From assembly GCA_003342815.1 (NCBI GenBank), contig PTEX01000035.1, positions 372,001-436,000 of the forward strand: 64,000 nucleotides of DNA, read 5' to 3'. Under the pieces are notes generated by a model that had not been told where the DNA came from, ran no database searches, and saw only the letters and a program-made list of their open reading frames with translations. This document shows, one piece after another, positions 1 to 12,938 of the stretch; position 1 is the stretch's first letter, and every line of letters begins with the position of its first letter. The position numbers were made by a program, and so were the translations under genes. The DNA comes from Eudromia elegans (taxonomy: Eukaryota > Chordata > Aves > Tinamiformes > Tinamidae).

Positions 1-84
1 GTCCTCACGCACAGCTGCAAGCAAAGCAGCTTCCTATGTAACCACTCCACAACTTGTATGTGGGCTATGTGGGGCTACTCTGTA

Positions 85-295
85 TCAGGTGCTGGACATA
101 GCACCCACTTTTCTTCACAAGGCTCCTGCTAATGCATTTCTCCAGCTGCTGAAGATCCCTCTGAATGGCAGTCTCCAGCATATCAGTCATCACCCCCCTC
201 CTAGTTTGGTGTCATCTGCAAACTTGCTGAGGATGCACTCTGTCCAGGTCATTAATGAAGACGTTGAACAGTATCGGCCCCAGTATGGAGCCCAA
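85..295 (-). mobile_element. CR1 LINE fragment (RT core), older copy
   Basis: Read on the minus strand, the block from about 292 down to 200 gives GSILGPILFNVFINDLD, then after a small disturbance [11 protein letters not shown]. This is RT motifs 4 and 5 of CR1, followed by the diverged equivalent of '[10 protein letters not shown]'. Here the catalytic motif has the usual Phe (TTT), unlike the two long copies. The fragment is short, has no CR1 tail and is clearly diverged. The limits are approximate, and similarity below position ~120 is weak. It lies in the same direction as SUGCT. Confidence 0.82.
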
Positions 296-806
296 ATAAA
301 CAGACTGTATTGTATATTCCAGACTACAAACACTGCATACACAGACTGCATTGTATATTTCATGCATGAAATAAATGAAGTGTCAAATTGATAAAAATAT
401 GGAAATTCACTAAACTGGGCAAACAATTTTACAGTAGCCAGCATAGTACAATAGCTAGAACTTGCACTATATCATAATGGCATTTATTTGTATTGACGTA
501 TAGCTTTTAGTTGGCATTGCTAGTATTATTCCTAGGTATGCAGTGCTACTGAGAAAAAAATGTGGCATGCAAAAGAATGGAGGAAAAACACTTCCTGATC
601 CCAAGAGTTCAAAACATATCTCAAAAAATACATTATATAAAATGACAGTACTTCAGTTAACAAACCAGAAACCTGAATGAATGCAAGAATACAAAGACAC
701 AATTGCTATCAAAAAAGCCCACAGAATGCACATAGCAAAAAGGAAGAACAAGAAAAAAACCACTTCTTGCAACAGAGGGAAGGAAAAAAAATAGGCCTAT
801 CAGGAC

Positions 807-830
807 AAAAAAAAAAAAAAAAAAAAAAAA
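807..830. repeat. A homopolymer, 24 bp
   Basis: A pure A tract on the plus strand. No recognisable retroposed sequence lies directly to its left, so it is annotated only as low complexity. Confidence 0.95.
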
Positions 831-3672
831 GGTAAAATAATCCTGAAAGAATATAAAACAGTAACGCTACCCAGCTTTCTGTCCACACAAAACAGACGAC
901 ACAAGGCAAAAAGCTGCAACAAGTTAGGATGAAGAAATTCAGAAAATCCTTCACTGGAAAAAAAATAGATGAAATTCAATAATGAATTTGAAAACTTTTA
1001 AATATTTTAAAGCCTGCACTACTACAAAATAATTAAAATATGAGCATTTGCACTATTGCAAATGCATCATGGCATAATAAGCACGTGCATTGTTGGACTG
1101 GGGTCACAGTGTTCAGCACCTTTCATGTTCAAATTGCTGGAGTTATTCTAGTCTAGGAAAACCCCAAGGTAATGGCAAGCAGGTGGAGATCCTTTCTTGC
1201 TCTGAAAAAATAAGACCATGCCTATGGGGTATATTTGTAACTAACTCTGACCTGGCATTTAGCTACTCATAAGCAAGAAAACATATTCCAAAGCCATGTC
1301 AAGCTAATGTGTTCGTGAAACACCGCACAGAAATTCCTCTGGCATTTCTCCCCTTTCAATACCACTTGATCAGCAAAAAACACATCTGATTCCTCAAAAA
1401 TCTGAATTAAAAAAAAAAAAACTGATTAAAACAAAGGAACACATGCTTTTTGCTTTTGTATACAAAACCTTGAAGACTGACATGCTTCCGAACCTTTATA
1501 TCATGAATTTGCTGAAAAAAAAACCCACACTTGGCCCAACCTATGAAAAATCTTCTGCCTTAAAATTAATATAAATCAAATAATACTTTTTCTACTACCC
1601 AACACTAGAGTCATCTTGATATATGGTATAGTATAAACAGAAGCAACTTAAAAAGTAAAGTTTTTTTAAATATGCAACATTCAACCGAGCTTAAGTCAGC
1701 TGCAAAAATAAACAGCTGCAAGCATTTTCCACAATTCAGAAATCCAAATCATAAAGCTGGAATTTCCAGATGAAAGCTGGATTTTAATTAAGATTTATCT
1801 TTAAATTTAGTATTTTATCAAAAACGTAGAGTCCTAGCATAAATTTTCCAGAGAATATGGAAAGTCACAAGGTTTATGAATAGCTTTGCAGTAATAAGTC
1901 AATATGAGTTTATAAAAAATTCAACCTTATCCTTGCCATGTTGCTAATGTTACCAAACACCAGGAAGAAGTGAATAATTGCCAGCCAACCCAATTCTCAC
2001 TACAATTAGAGGACAGGAGAGAAAAGAAGGAGAAAAAAAAAAGAGTGATATGAAAAGGGAGAAGTTTCTGCTCTATGTCTTGCTGAGAAGTTCTAATGGA
2101 AGAGAAGACGACCATTCCTATCCCTCTGCTGACAACCACTCCCAGACTTCTATATCCCTAGATCCTCCGCCTGCTCCACGTATTCGAAATGACTTGGTGG
2201 AATACTTTCAGCTATTTAACCTACGTGCTAAAAATGTTGCTCTTTGCATGGGCCATTCTTTTCTGTTGTTGTTTTGTTTTAAAGCTATTAAAAAAGAAGA
2301 GCATCAGAATAAATAATTATGCCAGTCATCATCGTTCTGAGAGATAAGAAACATTACTAATGTTTCTTCCGATCTTTTCATTTGGGTACATTAAAGAAAT
2401 GCTTTGATACTTCCTTAATTTTTGTTCACATTTAAATTTTTGTGATTAGGCAAAGCAAAAAGTGAATTTGATATAAATTACAAATAACTTTATCTGTACC
2501 AGAACTATACTTTCAGTGAAGGATTCACCATGAAAAGTATTCACCCAACTCAACTAAATGTAATTGTCTTATAAAAAAGCAACAGCTTAAAACACAGAAT
2601 ATAAAAGAAAAATTGGCTTTAAGCTCTGCTTTCAAATCAGAGCAGTAAGTCAGAATTATACCTCAGTTTGTTCAAGGAAGCAGTGAAGAAGTATTTATTT
2701 GCCGAATACTTCTTTTTGAAGAACACAGGTCAATGCTAGGCTATATGCATTAGGGAAAGATTGTTTTGTTTGGTAACAGAATACATTGTTAGGTCAGCAA
2801 AAATACTCAGTATTTTACTTTCCTGAGAACAGCTGCAATGACTCCAGTACACGAGGAAAAAAATGGGAGAGGGGAGAATTTTATCATATAACTGGACCAA
2901 CTAAAACACACAGCCACTCAACAGAGAAAACACAATAGATGTTATCAAGGATAGAAATCTCCCTGTGCATATTTTTAATCACTCTCTGCAACCTCTTCAG
3001 AGATATTGAGCAAACGATAGCAATTAGAGACAAAACAAGATAGGGGAAATTTATAGCATACTTTGTTTAGCGCACACAAGCATATAAAGAGAGAAGCTTT
3101 CTACTCAAGGCCAAATTTCCTATTGTCTTTCACCCTCAATCACCACTTTAAATCAAGTTACAATATATTTTATTTGTAATTTTAGACTCTTTCAGAATTT
3201 AAGGCAGGCCTAATGCTTTACTAAGTAATCCAATGGACCAGTAAGCAAGACTTCTCTGTAATAATACTATGTTCTGGAATTCTGAAACTGGTGAGATAAT
3301 TCCTAATTATTCTTTATAAATTTAAAATCTGTATGTAATTATTATGTATAGATTTTCTACTTTGGCATATGATTTATTCCTGAAGTTCTACTCTCTGCAT
3401 GCTTCATGTGTGACTCTGGATCACCTCACTTAGTATCACCATTAATGATCCTCAAGGCAGTGCCTTCACATTGAGGTGACTTTCATTACATGATTATTTA
3501 TTTTAGGAGGCCATTGCAAGCAAATACAAAAAATATAAATTGCTATACCTTCTTACTTTTACATGAGCCACGACGTGTTTCCAGTGTCACTCTACACAAC
3601 TGTGCCATCCCAAAGGCCTTCCTCTATACATGATCAAGATTGGTGTTTATTTTTTAATTTAAAAATACATCT

Positions 3673-3696
3673 GGCTTAGAAAAAGGCTTAGAAAAA
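3673..3696. repeat. 12-bp tandem duplication
   Basis: Two perfect copies of GGCTTAGAAAAA, consistent with a replication-slippage duplication. Confidence 0.9.
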
Positions 3697-6600
3697 GCAG
3701 TGTTTCAAAGAACATCCGAGATCACTAACAACATTAATCAATAAAAAAAAAAATACCCCTAAGACGTATCTACAAAGTGACACAACCTCCAATTTAAATT
3801 GCTATCATTGAATGCTATAGTTACTAAGGAGCCAATTGAAAGAGTGTGGAGAAAATTTCAACACGTGGCTGACTGTACAGAGTGTTGACATCTAAATGAT
3901 GTGGCCAGTTTTAGGTTTAGGACGAGTTCTTTAAAACAAAGATAACAATATTCCTGGCCTCAGTGGCCATGCCCAGAGAGGAAATATTTCCTGCTTCTTT
4001 ACAAACTGTCTACTTGAATTATAGTGCAAACTTGCATGAAACCAGTCAGCGATGAGAAAGAAAATGGAAATGACAGCAAAAGCTTGCCTGACTAATTAAT
4101 GTCTTTTTGTAGCAGTTGGAAACCTAAATCTTCCAATATCCACTCCTACTCAGCCTACATACTTGCCTTTTCATTGCTCAAGTATTCTTTCCTGTCAGTA
4201 AGGACCCTACAGTGAAAGCAGTATATTTTTAAAAACGTTGTTGCATAAGTATAATGCAAAGTGAGCAAGTCAGAATCTCATCTCAAAATACCACTTCTTT
4301 TTCTGCAGCTGAGTGGGACTCTGAGATGAACTTAGGTTGAAGAGAGGAGGGAAAACTCATAATTTCAGGATGATGGAGAAAGGTTATGCTTTCAGCTAAG
4401 ACTTTTAATTTAAGTGGAACACTCAAGACATGCAGCTGTAGATCAAACACTAACTAAAGTTTTATTTTCACAGGCTTTTTTTTTAAATTTGATTTACCAC
4501 TTTATCTTCATCCTTATGGGAATATATACATTATCATCAGAATATCTCAGACAGAAGTAGCTACAAAAGTGTAAACTGCCAAATACTTATTCTCTAAAAT
4601 ATCTTATTTTGATGCCTACAAAACACTACTCATACTACAGAGCTGCATCACACTAGTCATACTTACTACAAACAAAACTACTTAAAAATGAACAAGACTT
4701 ATGACAAAATCTAGCCCTTTTTCTCCTTGGGAAAAATAGAAAAACACCAGACTCTCTGCCTATGAACACCAAGATGACAGGTTAGCAATTAATGTTGTGA
4801 GTATAAAATGCAGCAATAATTTTTTAAATAAATCCTTGGCAAGAGGGAGGTGTATAGCAAAGAATGTTAAATTCTACATTGAAATGCCAAAGTGTTTGTT
4901 ACTGATATTACTGTAAATTTTGCTTAGTAAGCAGATAAAAGTCAACTTAGGAAAACACTTTAAAAGAAGAAAAGGCACTTTCATATTTGACCATCTGTGG
5001 TCTTACGAGTCCGTCAATCAATAAGCAATATAGATATTATCACGGTGTAAACACTGCGGGGAAAGCAAAGAATATCTATGTTTAGCTGACCATCATTTGG
5101 GATAGCTGTTAAGACGAACAAACTTCTAGAGAATCAATTCAATCTATTGCTTCAGTGTTTACACACTCTACTTGGCTTGTGAGATGAGATAGGATGGACA
5201 TATATTTCTTCCTCTAAACATAACAGAATTTACACTCACCCAACTTTGTATAAATACAATCTAACTATGTATAAATGCAGCTGGGTTCATTAAAAATTCT
5301 CTTTTGAGGTGCAGCATTTACCTGAGCTGATGTGAGGGCTGGGTTTGTGCTCTGTGAGAGACTTCTAAGCTATACGTCATCTATCTTAGTACATATTAAA
5401 GTTGGATAACATCCTGAGCACATTCCAGTAACGCAAGACCCCGAATACAGATTCTTTGAAATCACTTTGATGAGAGGCAAAATTAGGGAATGTATAAATG
5501 CTGCAAGGACAGAAACTAGCAAAGCAATCTGGGGGCAGAAGTATCTGTACTACAGACTCCTAAACCTAACACAGACCTAGAAGGTTTCAAAAGGTTTTTT
5601 TTTTTCTGCTATGTTCCTTACTGCAAGATCTACATGGCCTATGAAAAGTCTCCTTCTAAAAGGGTGTGCTAGAAGATGCTAGGTGACTGATTTTTCATGG
5701 TTTTGAATAAGTAAGACGATACATTATTTTTAAACTCATTGACTGTCTTATGAGAGCAGACCTTGAATGAAATGCTTTTCAGCAATTACTGATACTTATT
5801 TTAATCTTTTCAACACAGAATGAATAACACTGGCCAAATACATACAATACATATATGCCCATTTCAAAAGAAACTAGAGAAGAAAATTTAAAATATCTCT
5901 GTTAAGCATCATTTGAATGCCCTAATGACATACAGCACAGTCTTTAGACATACTCAAACCATTTCTCCTTACTCAGTGAAGTAAAAGGGATTCAAGAGTG
6001 CACCTATTTCACATTTCTAAGGTATACATTGTAGAGTTCCAGGCCTTAGCTATGGATCAATCAAATCATGTAACACAAGACTAATTTACTGAAGAGATTT
6101 CTTTGATCCTCCCTCATTAGAAATTGTAATTTTTCAGAAGTTCAGCAACTATATCCTTACTATACTGCCTGTAGAAAAGTACCAATTTGACAGTTGAGAT
6201 GCCAAATAGAGAGAAAACCGAGGTTCAAAGCATTGCATTTCACTTTTTCAGCATTTTCTACAATATGACATTTTTAAATTACCAAAGCACACTTTCAGTT
6301 TCCTTTAAATCTTTCAGAGCTATATGCTCCTGAATATTTAGCATTTGGTGTCTCAAGGCAGGCACTTAAAAAATTAAGAACACACATTTAATGGACACCT
6401 CTTAACATTTTGATTTAAGTGACTTTCTCTAATTTCCTAGACAGTTCACAGGTACTTTGATGTCAAACAAAGCTCTCTCCCTGCAACTTCGATAAACACA
6501 AAGCAGTGTGTCTGCGACTCCTTATCTCTTTCACCTACTTATCACATCCTGAATCTAATACACTGGGAATCTAGGAGACAACAACTGAGTTCACAAGGCA

Positions 6601-9600
6601 AGCTAGATGCACCTCAACTGAACAATAAGGTCCATCCTATACACTGGAAGTTGAGGGTACACCAGAAAGAAATTACATTAGCTTTAAAAAATATCATCTT
6701 ACTTATGAATTAAAGATTCTTCTATGTTCAATAAGGTTGTCCATTAATTTCCTCATATTTGTGTTCTTATTTTTTATTACTATAAGTGCTAAATTTTGTA
6801 AGTTTTAGAAATGGAAACTCTAATGTTGGAAAAAAACTACTTTGTCCATCATAGGTATACAACCTTTAATCTAAGACTTCAGCAAAGCTCACATCTTTAG
6901 TTCACAAAATACAGGAGAGACCAGAATATGTAGAAGCAAATGAAAGTTGTTATCTTTTGCATGTGCTATCTGACGGTTCATACCTTTTTCCAGGGAGGAA
7001 AAGAAAGAAAGAAGGAAAAAAAAAAGAAAGCTATTTTGAGATATAGGTCTTCCAGTTTTCCTTTACTGTTGTAAATACTACTGTTCCTACCTACCAGCCT
7101 CTACTTTTCTTCTTTATCACACCTTTGAATCAGTTGCTGTCACATTTTCTTCTGGTGTCTGCTCATCTTTCCTATACCTCTAACCAATTTTCCCCCTCCC
7201 AACTCCTATTTCTCAGCCTTCTCATTTCCCTTCATAACCTTTATTGACTTGCTCCAATCACTACACTTATCCCACTATGCAGCTCTAACACACTCCTGAA
7301 TCTATTCTCTCTTTCTCCTCCCCTTCCTAAGTACCCACAAGGCCCATCTCTCTTCACTCACAACCAGGCAGAGTGGAAGGGAGCGGAAGGCAACAAAAGG
7401 ATCATCAATTAAAGATATTTTCCTGCCCCCATTTAAACTATCACAAATTCAGGCAGCAGAGCTCCCAGATGAGACCAGTTGTGAGAATATATTAATATGC
7501 TAGACAATAGATTGCCCTAAACTCATCCTCAAATTCAGCAGGATCATTTATCTGAACTGTTTCCAAGCGAAATTCAGACTTAGGCACATGACCAGCACTG
7601 GAAGTTTCCACTCCTACTATTAAGGTCTGCAAAGTTACAAGTAACTGAAAATAAAACTTCATGATAAAAGGTGCTGAACTACTTCCTTTACCAATATTTT
7701 TCTTTTCTGTACAGTAGATGTATATCATTTATAAAAAAACCTATCATAAATACAAGACTAACCATACATATTCATATAGAAATTCAACGTATTTTAAAAG
7801 TTCTCCACAGAAAGAGCTCTGCTAGTCTGTGTGAGATTGGTTAGGCCAGACAAAAAACACGAGATAATAAAAACACTACACAGATTTAAACACCTCCTAT
7901 TGCCATATTCCTCATACCAAAGCCCAGTTTATGTCTCATTCTGAGTCCATCTGGATACAGAACTATCTCATAACAAATAAAAGCCTGCATATTTGTGTAT
8001 ATGTGGGAATCATACTACAAACAGTCTTAGAACTGGATTTTCCATTTTACTTCTTCAAACTGCATTCCACCTTTGAACGCTTTCCACTTCAGAACAGAAT
8101 CTTCTTCTAAATTTCTCACAAACCAGAAGCTTGAAAGCGTTTGTAACTCACTATGAAAGAACTACTTTTGACAAAATTAAAGTGCTGGGAATGGGTTGTT
8201 TTGGTTTTTTTCCATTACATAAAATATATAAAATGAAGTAAAAGATTGGCTAGAAAAACCAAAAAAGAGATATTGCACATTTTCAGTTTAGTAGAACAGC
8301 ATGGAGTGAAGATCTATCTCTGTTTCAAAATAAAATTTTATTTTACACACCTTTCTGTGGATGTTTCACTTTCAATGAACTGGTATTTTTCAACGGAAAA
8401 ACATTCCACCGGAAAATTTCCAACCAGCTCTAACACTGATTTAAGAGACACATGCAAAGTTTAATTCTTTTTTTTCTCTTGTCTGCTAGGAATTGCTTCC
8501 AGACACATTGTATTACCTCAGGCCTTCATCAACTGCTTTTCAGTTGCAGAAACCTCTGTATGTAAAAAACCACTCCCTACAGTATTATGGACCTGAATAT
8601 AATCTTACTTAAATTGGACAGCCTTCAGTGGGTCACAAAAGTCTATTTGAACAAAGAATAGCAAAAGCAATTAATGACATGGCCCATAAGATGCATCACT
8701 ATATTTTAAAAAAGTATCAGATGCTTTCTAAAAAAATAGAAATAAAAATACTTTATTTCTTTTACTGTTTTCTATGTTCATAACACTGGTTGTAGATTTT
8801 ACCAGATGCTACAATTTTTTTGCCAGGTTGGTTTTGAATGAAAGGGCTTACAGAATAAGAGACAATCTGGAGGTCAATAAAAAGATTATCAGCTTCATTA
8901 GTTTCCACAAAGAATAAACTGAAAACATTAGATAATTTCCAGCTATCAGATATTTTAATATTTCAATTTTCTGTTTCTTTCTGAGGAATATTCAGAGCAA
9001 CAACTACAGGAACTGTAATGGCCTTCTGGGACAGGAAGACTAAGGTTTCTGTAAAAAATGTTAAATTAATTTTTATAGTGATGCAAAGTCAGGGAAGGGT
9101 TGTTAAGGGATGGCCTCCTGCCATAGGGTGGAGTTTTGTTTTGGTATCCTTTTAGAGTCTGCAGGTGTTTGGCAGGAGCTGAAATCAGGGCCAGCTGTGA
9201 TATTTCAGCTCTGATATTTCCCTCCCCATATTTCTCAGAAGTGATGCATTGGGGTGATGTCTTACACCTGATGTACTCAACTTGTGTGGTATGACTGTAA
9301 CTGCTCCATTAAAAGAAAAAAAAAAAGAAAAAATAGGAAAAAAAATCAGAAAAAAAGGTACCGTGTTAGGGCTTTCATTTTTACTTTCAGCTGGCAGCAT
9401 TCATATAGTAAAATTCATCAATGAATATTACTTTAATTTGGCAAAATATTGACTAATAATTTAGTAAACTGCCATTAATATGTCGGTTATTTAACTGTTT
9501 CTTAAGTACCAGCTATTGGATGAACTTAGCGATACTGTAAAAGGATCGTGAAAGAAATTGCATTAGGAAAGAGGGAAGGACAATGTTAATAATAATAACA

Positions 9601-12600
9601 AAAAAATGATAGTAATAATATTCTCCATGATTAACCAGCAAACATCTCTGTTCTTTCATAGTTAGTTGTGGTACAGCACGTACCTGTTGCTGTTTGTTGT
9701 ACCTTTTGGGAGAATTTGAATAGTTTCTATTAAAAATGGTATTCTCTTTTAAGTTTGTTTTGTTTGGAAAACCTCAAACCACATTGTATTTCATACACAT
9801 GTCCCCAAGGGTATGTTAAATAGGACCATACTGAGGTCACTAGTAAGTTTTTAAAACTTTTTAAGAATTCCTTTAATGTTTTTTACAATCTTGGCCTAGT
9901 TAAAAGAACATATTTCTAAAATAGAGCCTGAAAAAGTTTGTCTGTAAAAAGCTTCATGAAAACAGTCTATACTGTACTACTAAGGGTTCATAAGAACTTC
10001 CACATACATTCTGTCCTCTGTCTTCAATGTAAGAAAATTGCCCCCTTGGCTACTGTATCTGCCCGTTTCTCCCAGCCCTTTTAAGCATACATGCTCAAGC
10101 ACACAGTCACATACTTATATGCACAGACTGATTGACTTAGCAGTTCAAGTGGCTGCAGTATTCATTTTAACCTCACAAATGAATAAAAGATTATAATCAG
10201 TTGGGAAAAGTAGACATTTCACTCCATTCATGGAAAAAACAGTATCACCTGGCACTCTAAGCAAAAAAATTCATGTTTTTTGGCAGCTCCCTTGGAGTAC
10301 AACTGAAGTAGTTAATGATATTAACAAAATGTCCTGGGATCAAAAAATGTGTTGTTTTATCTCAGTTTAAAAAAAAAAAGCTACACAAACCACACTTGGC
10401 CGTCAGAGTCCCACTGTCCGTTTGGTTAAAATAAAATACTATTTGAAAATAAAAAACACACCTTCAGCTGATTAAATTCCATTATACCACACCAGTCCTC
10501 TCTTTTAGCTACTCTTTCCTGTCTCCTCAGAGTTGCTTCCCTTCCTGCCCTACCTTTCCCAGGATTTTGGTCTTTGGCTGCACCAGAAAGCTTATTGCAG
10601 CATTACTGACAGCAGTGCTGGCGTACACTTTGATGTTTGTTGATGTATTCACAGGGCATCTTGGTTACCAATGATGTGAGCCTGCATAAATATAACATAA
10701 ATATGTCTGTACATATAAAATGAATGATTTTTGCTTCACAGCTACCAAAATTTGTAAATTATTAAGAAGACAATAGTCACGAAAGTCAACGGACCTGTCT
10801 TAAGATTCAAATTTCCTAGTTATGCATTTTCGAGGACTTTTTGCTGCTCATAACACTCAAAACGGGAAGTATCACAGTAGGTCACAATATCTAATCATAT
10901 TGCATTAGAGGTAGATTAGTTTGTCTATACTGAAGTTCACCAGGTTTGGTATTTTTCTGGAACCTATGCAGCAGTCAAAAGCTAATGCACTTAGAAGTAG
11001 ATTGCCCGGTAAAATAAACATATTTTAAATAACACTCCTAACATTTATTGTTACACAGCATTAGTAACTAAGGTTATTAAACACAGTGACATTTCTCCCA
11101 AATGTACATTGGTGGTGTACACCAATAGCTTGACTTAACAGCTATCCCTCGCAAGGTTAACATGTACCCTTTTTTCAAGGCCAAAAAGAAAAAATCCAAG
11201 AGTCCATTTTTTTCTTCCCTTCGATAGAATCATAACAGTGAGAAAATGTTAAACAAGGCAGAGAGCACCAAAAAGGAAACAAATTCATAATACTCAACAT
11301 GAGCACAAATGCTGACTTTTAGTTTCCAATAGTAATAAGAATGCAGTGACTGAGCACCATTTATTTAGAGTAGGGTGTAAAAATGCAATTAGTTTCATCA
11401 GAAAAATTAAAGATCAGTATGATCCTTTCTGAAAAAATGTTTTGAAATATTAGATAGACTAATTCTGCCGTACTACTTAAAATTCGGGATGAACAAGGTC
11501 ACAAAGCCAATGCGCTTTTCATTTTGGGATGCAATTGCCATCCATAACAGGGATTTAAAGTGCCCTTTAAAAACAACCCTCTTTCACTTTGGAACTGATT
11601 TTTTTTCAAAAATATGAGAGAGCATCAGAAGAAACAAAGGACGGTTTTTTTCAATGTTACCTCAAATATAATCAGACAGCGAAGTAAAGCCAACTAGGTA
11701 AAGTCAAGACTACTACTGTACATTCTTCAAAACTCAGACTTAATCCCTGTAAAACTATCAAGTGAGACAGTTGGCCCAAGCACCCGCTACAGCATTGTGT
11801 ACCTCATTTCAAGCAGAATGAGGCTATTAATCTGAGAAGTGGGAACTTTCACTCTGTCACTGTGGTAGCCACATAAACATATTCTTCTATCATAGAGATT
11901 TATTATACTGTAAGGGATGTTTATTTGCTGCTCTTTCCCAAAAGTTATAACTACATTCACACTCCTGACAGATGCTTCCAGACAATACATATGGACACAT
12001 ATAAGATTGGCATTTATTTTAACAGCCAATCTCTAGATTTTTTTTTTTTCATTCCTTGGTCTTTTGTTTCTTTGAGACCCGTTTATAAGCAGAACTTCAT
12101 AAACAGGGTTTGCACTCTAAAAATATACTGTCCTTGTTGAAAAGGCTCCTTGCATTATTAGAAATTATTTTAAAGAAGCTTCAATGCATAGTATAATAAC
12201 TGTAAAATATTATTACACTGAATTTGTGTTAGAATCATCAACTCAGCATAAGCCAGAGGGTAAAGAAAAGAGAAGTAATCACTGAACATGTGGATGTTAC
12301 AATTCTACAGGTGCTAGAAAGTAAAAATATCCTTTAAGTATAGATGGAATTCAGTAAAATATTTACAATAGCTGAATCACTCTCACTTCAAGAAAGCCCA
12401 AAAAAAGATTAAAATCTTTCTTCAACAGATTTTTGTTTCATATTCATGTTTCCATTTAAAATTTCATCTTTTTTTTCTGAACGTTATAGATTATGGTTAT
12501 CCATATTATATAGAAAAATAAAAGGAAAAAAGATTCCTTGGAAGGAGCAAGAAGGTTATTTTTCTGAACGTTTATCTCATAGATTGGCTTAAGAGTATGT

Positions 12601-12835
12601 TACATTTTCTTTCCTTGTTCTCCTAGCCACTGCTGAAGGACAGATTCCACAGAGGACATGGAACATCTATGCTTTAGTACACTGTGGCAAAGCATGCGTT
12701 TCCAAACATATAAGTAATTTGAGGATGTGTAATGTCATTTCTTATTATATTATACTGTGGGAGGAAAAGTGATCACTATTCAGTATTTGTAAACCCCACG
12801 TAGTAATGCATAGAAGAGGTTTGGTGAAAGCAAAC

Positions 12836-12938
12836 CTGAGGATTCGAGAATACTTGCTGCAAGTTGTTGATTGGACCATATGGAACCCCACTACCTTCAA
12901 AGAGCTGCAACCATTTGATAGTTGTTTTTTCGGCAAAC
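12836..12938 (-). CDS. SUGCT: SUGCT coding exon C (103 nt, phase 2/0)
   Basis: Third exon in transcript order, 14,094 bp after exon B. The acceptor is tttgttcttag. The first base G completes the split Arg codon (CG/G) of exon B, and 34 codons follow: [17 protein letters not shown], then [17 protein letters not shown]. The '[11 protein letters not shown]' block is the SUGCT form of the signature 'A/G-G-V-P-x-G-P-(I/V)-N' near the end of the large domain of family III CoA transferases, followed by the usual '(V)F-x-(D/N)-P-Q' ending. The exon ends CAG before the donor gtttgc. That donor keeps G at +5 but has T at +3 and +4, so it is weaker than the other two. The next exon, expected to start near 'VLHNGLVMEM', is not visible in the remaining 12.8 kb. 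Confidence 0.93.

Larger units (their letters stand above)
1..12835 (-). other. SUGCT: SUGCT intron after exon C (partial)
   Basis: AT-rich non-coding DNA starting at the gtttgc donor of exon C and running out of the left edge. I looked for the next expected coding exon (HNGLVMEMEHPTVG-type peptide in the minus frames) and did not find it. The stretch holds one CR1 fragment near the left edge, a 24-base A tract at 807-830, a 12-bp tandem duplication at 3673-3696, a potential nested hairpin at 3421-3479 and several shorter A-rich runs. No frame reads as a known protein. The short minus-strand frame at 7492-7728 looks like chance. Confidence 0.75.

Noticed and set aside
7492-7728. 78-codon minus-strand frame (…VPKSEFRLETVQINDPAEFEDEFRAIYCLAY), considered as the next SUGCT exon
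   Set aside because: It does not match the expected SUGCT continuation (HNGLVMEMEHPTVG), has no fitting acceptor and phase, and no known domain.
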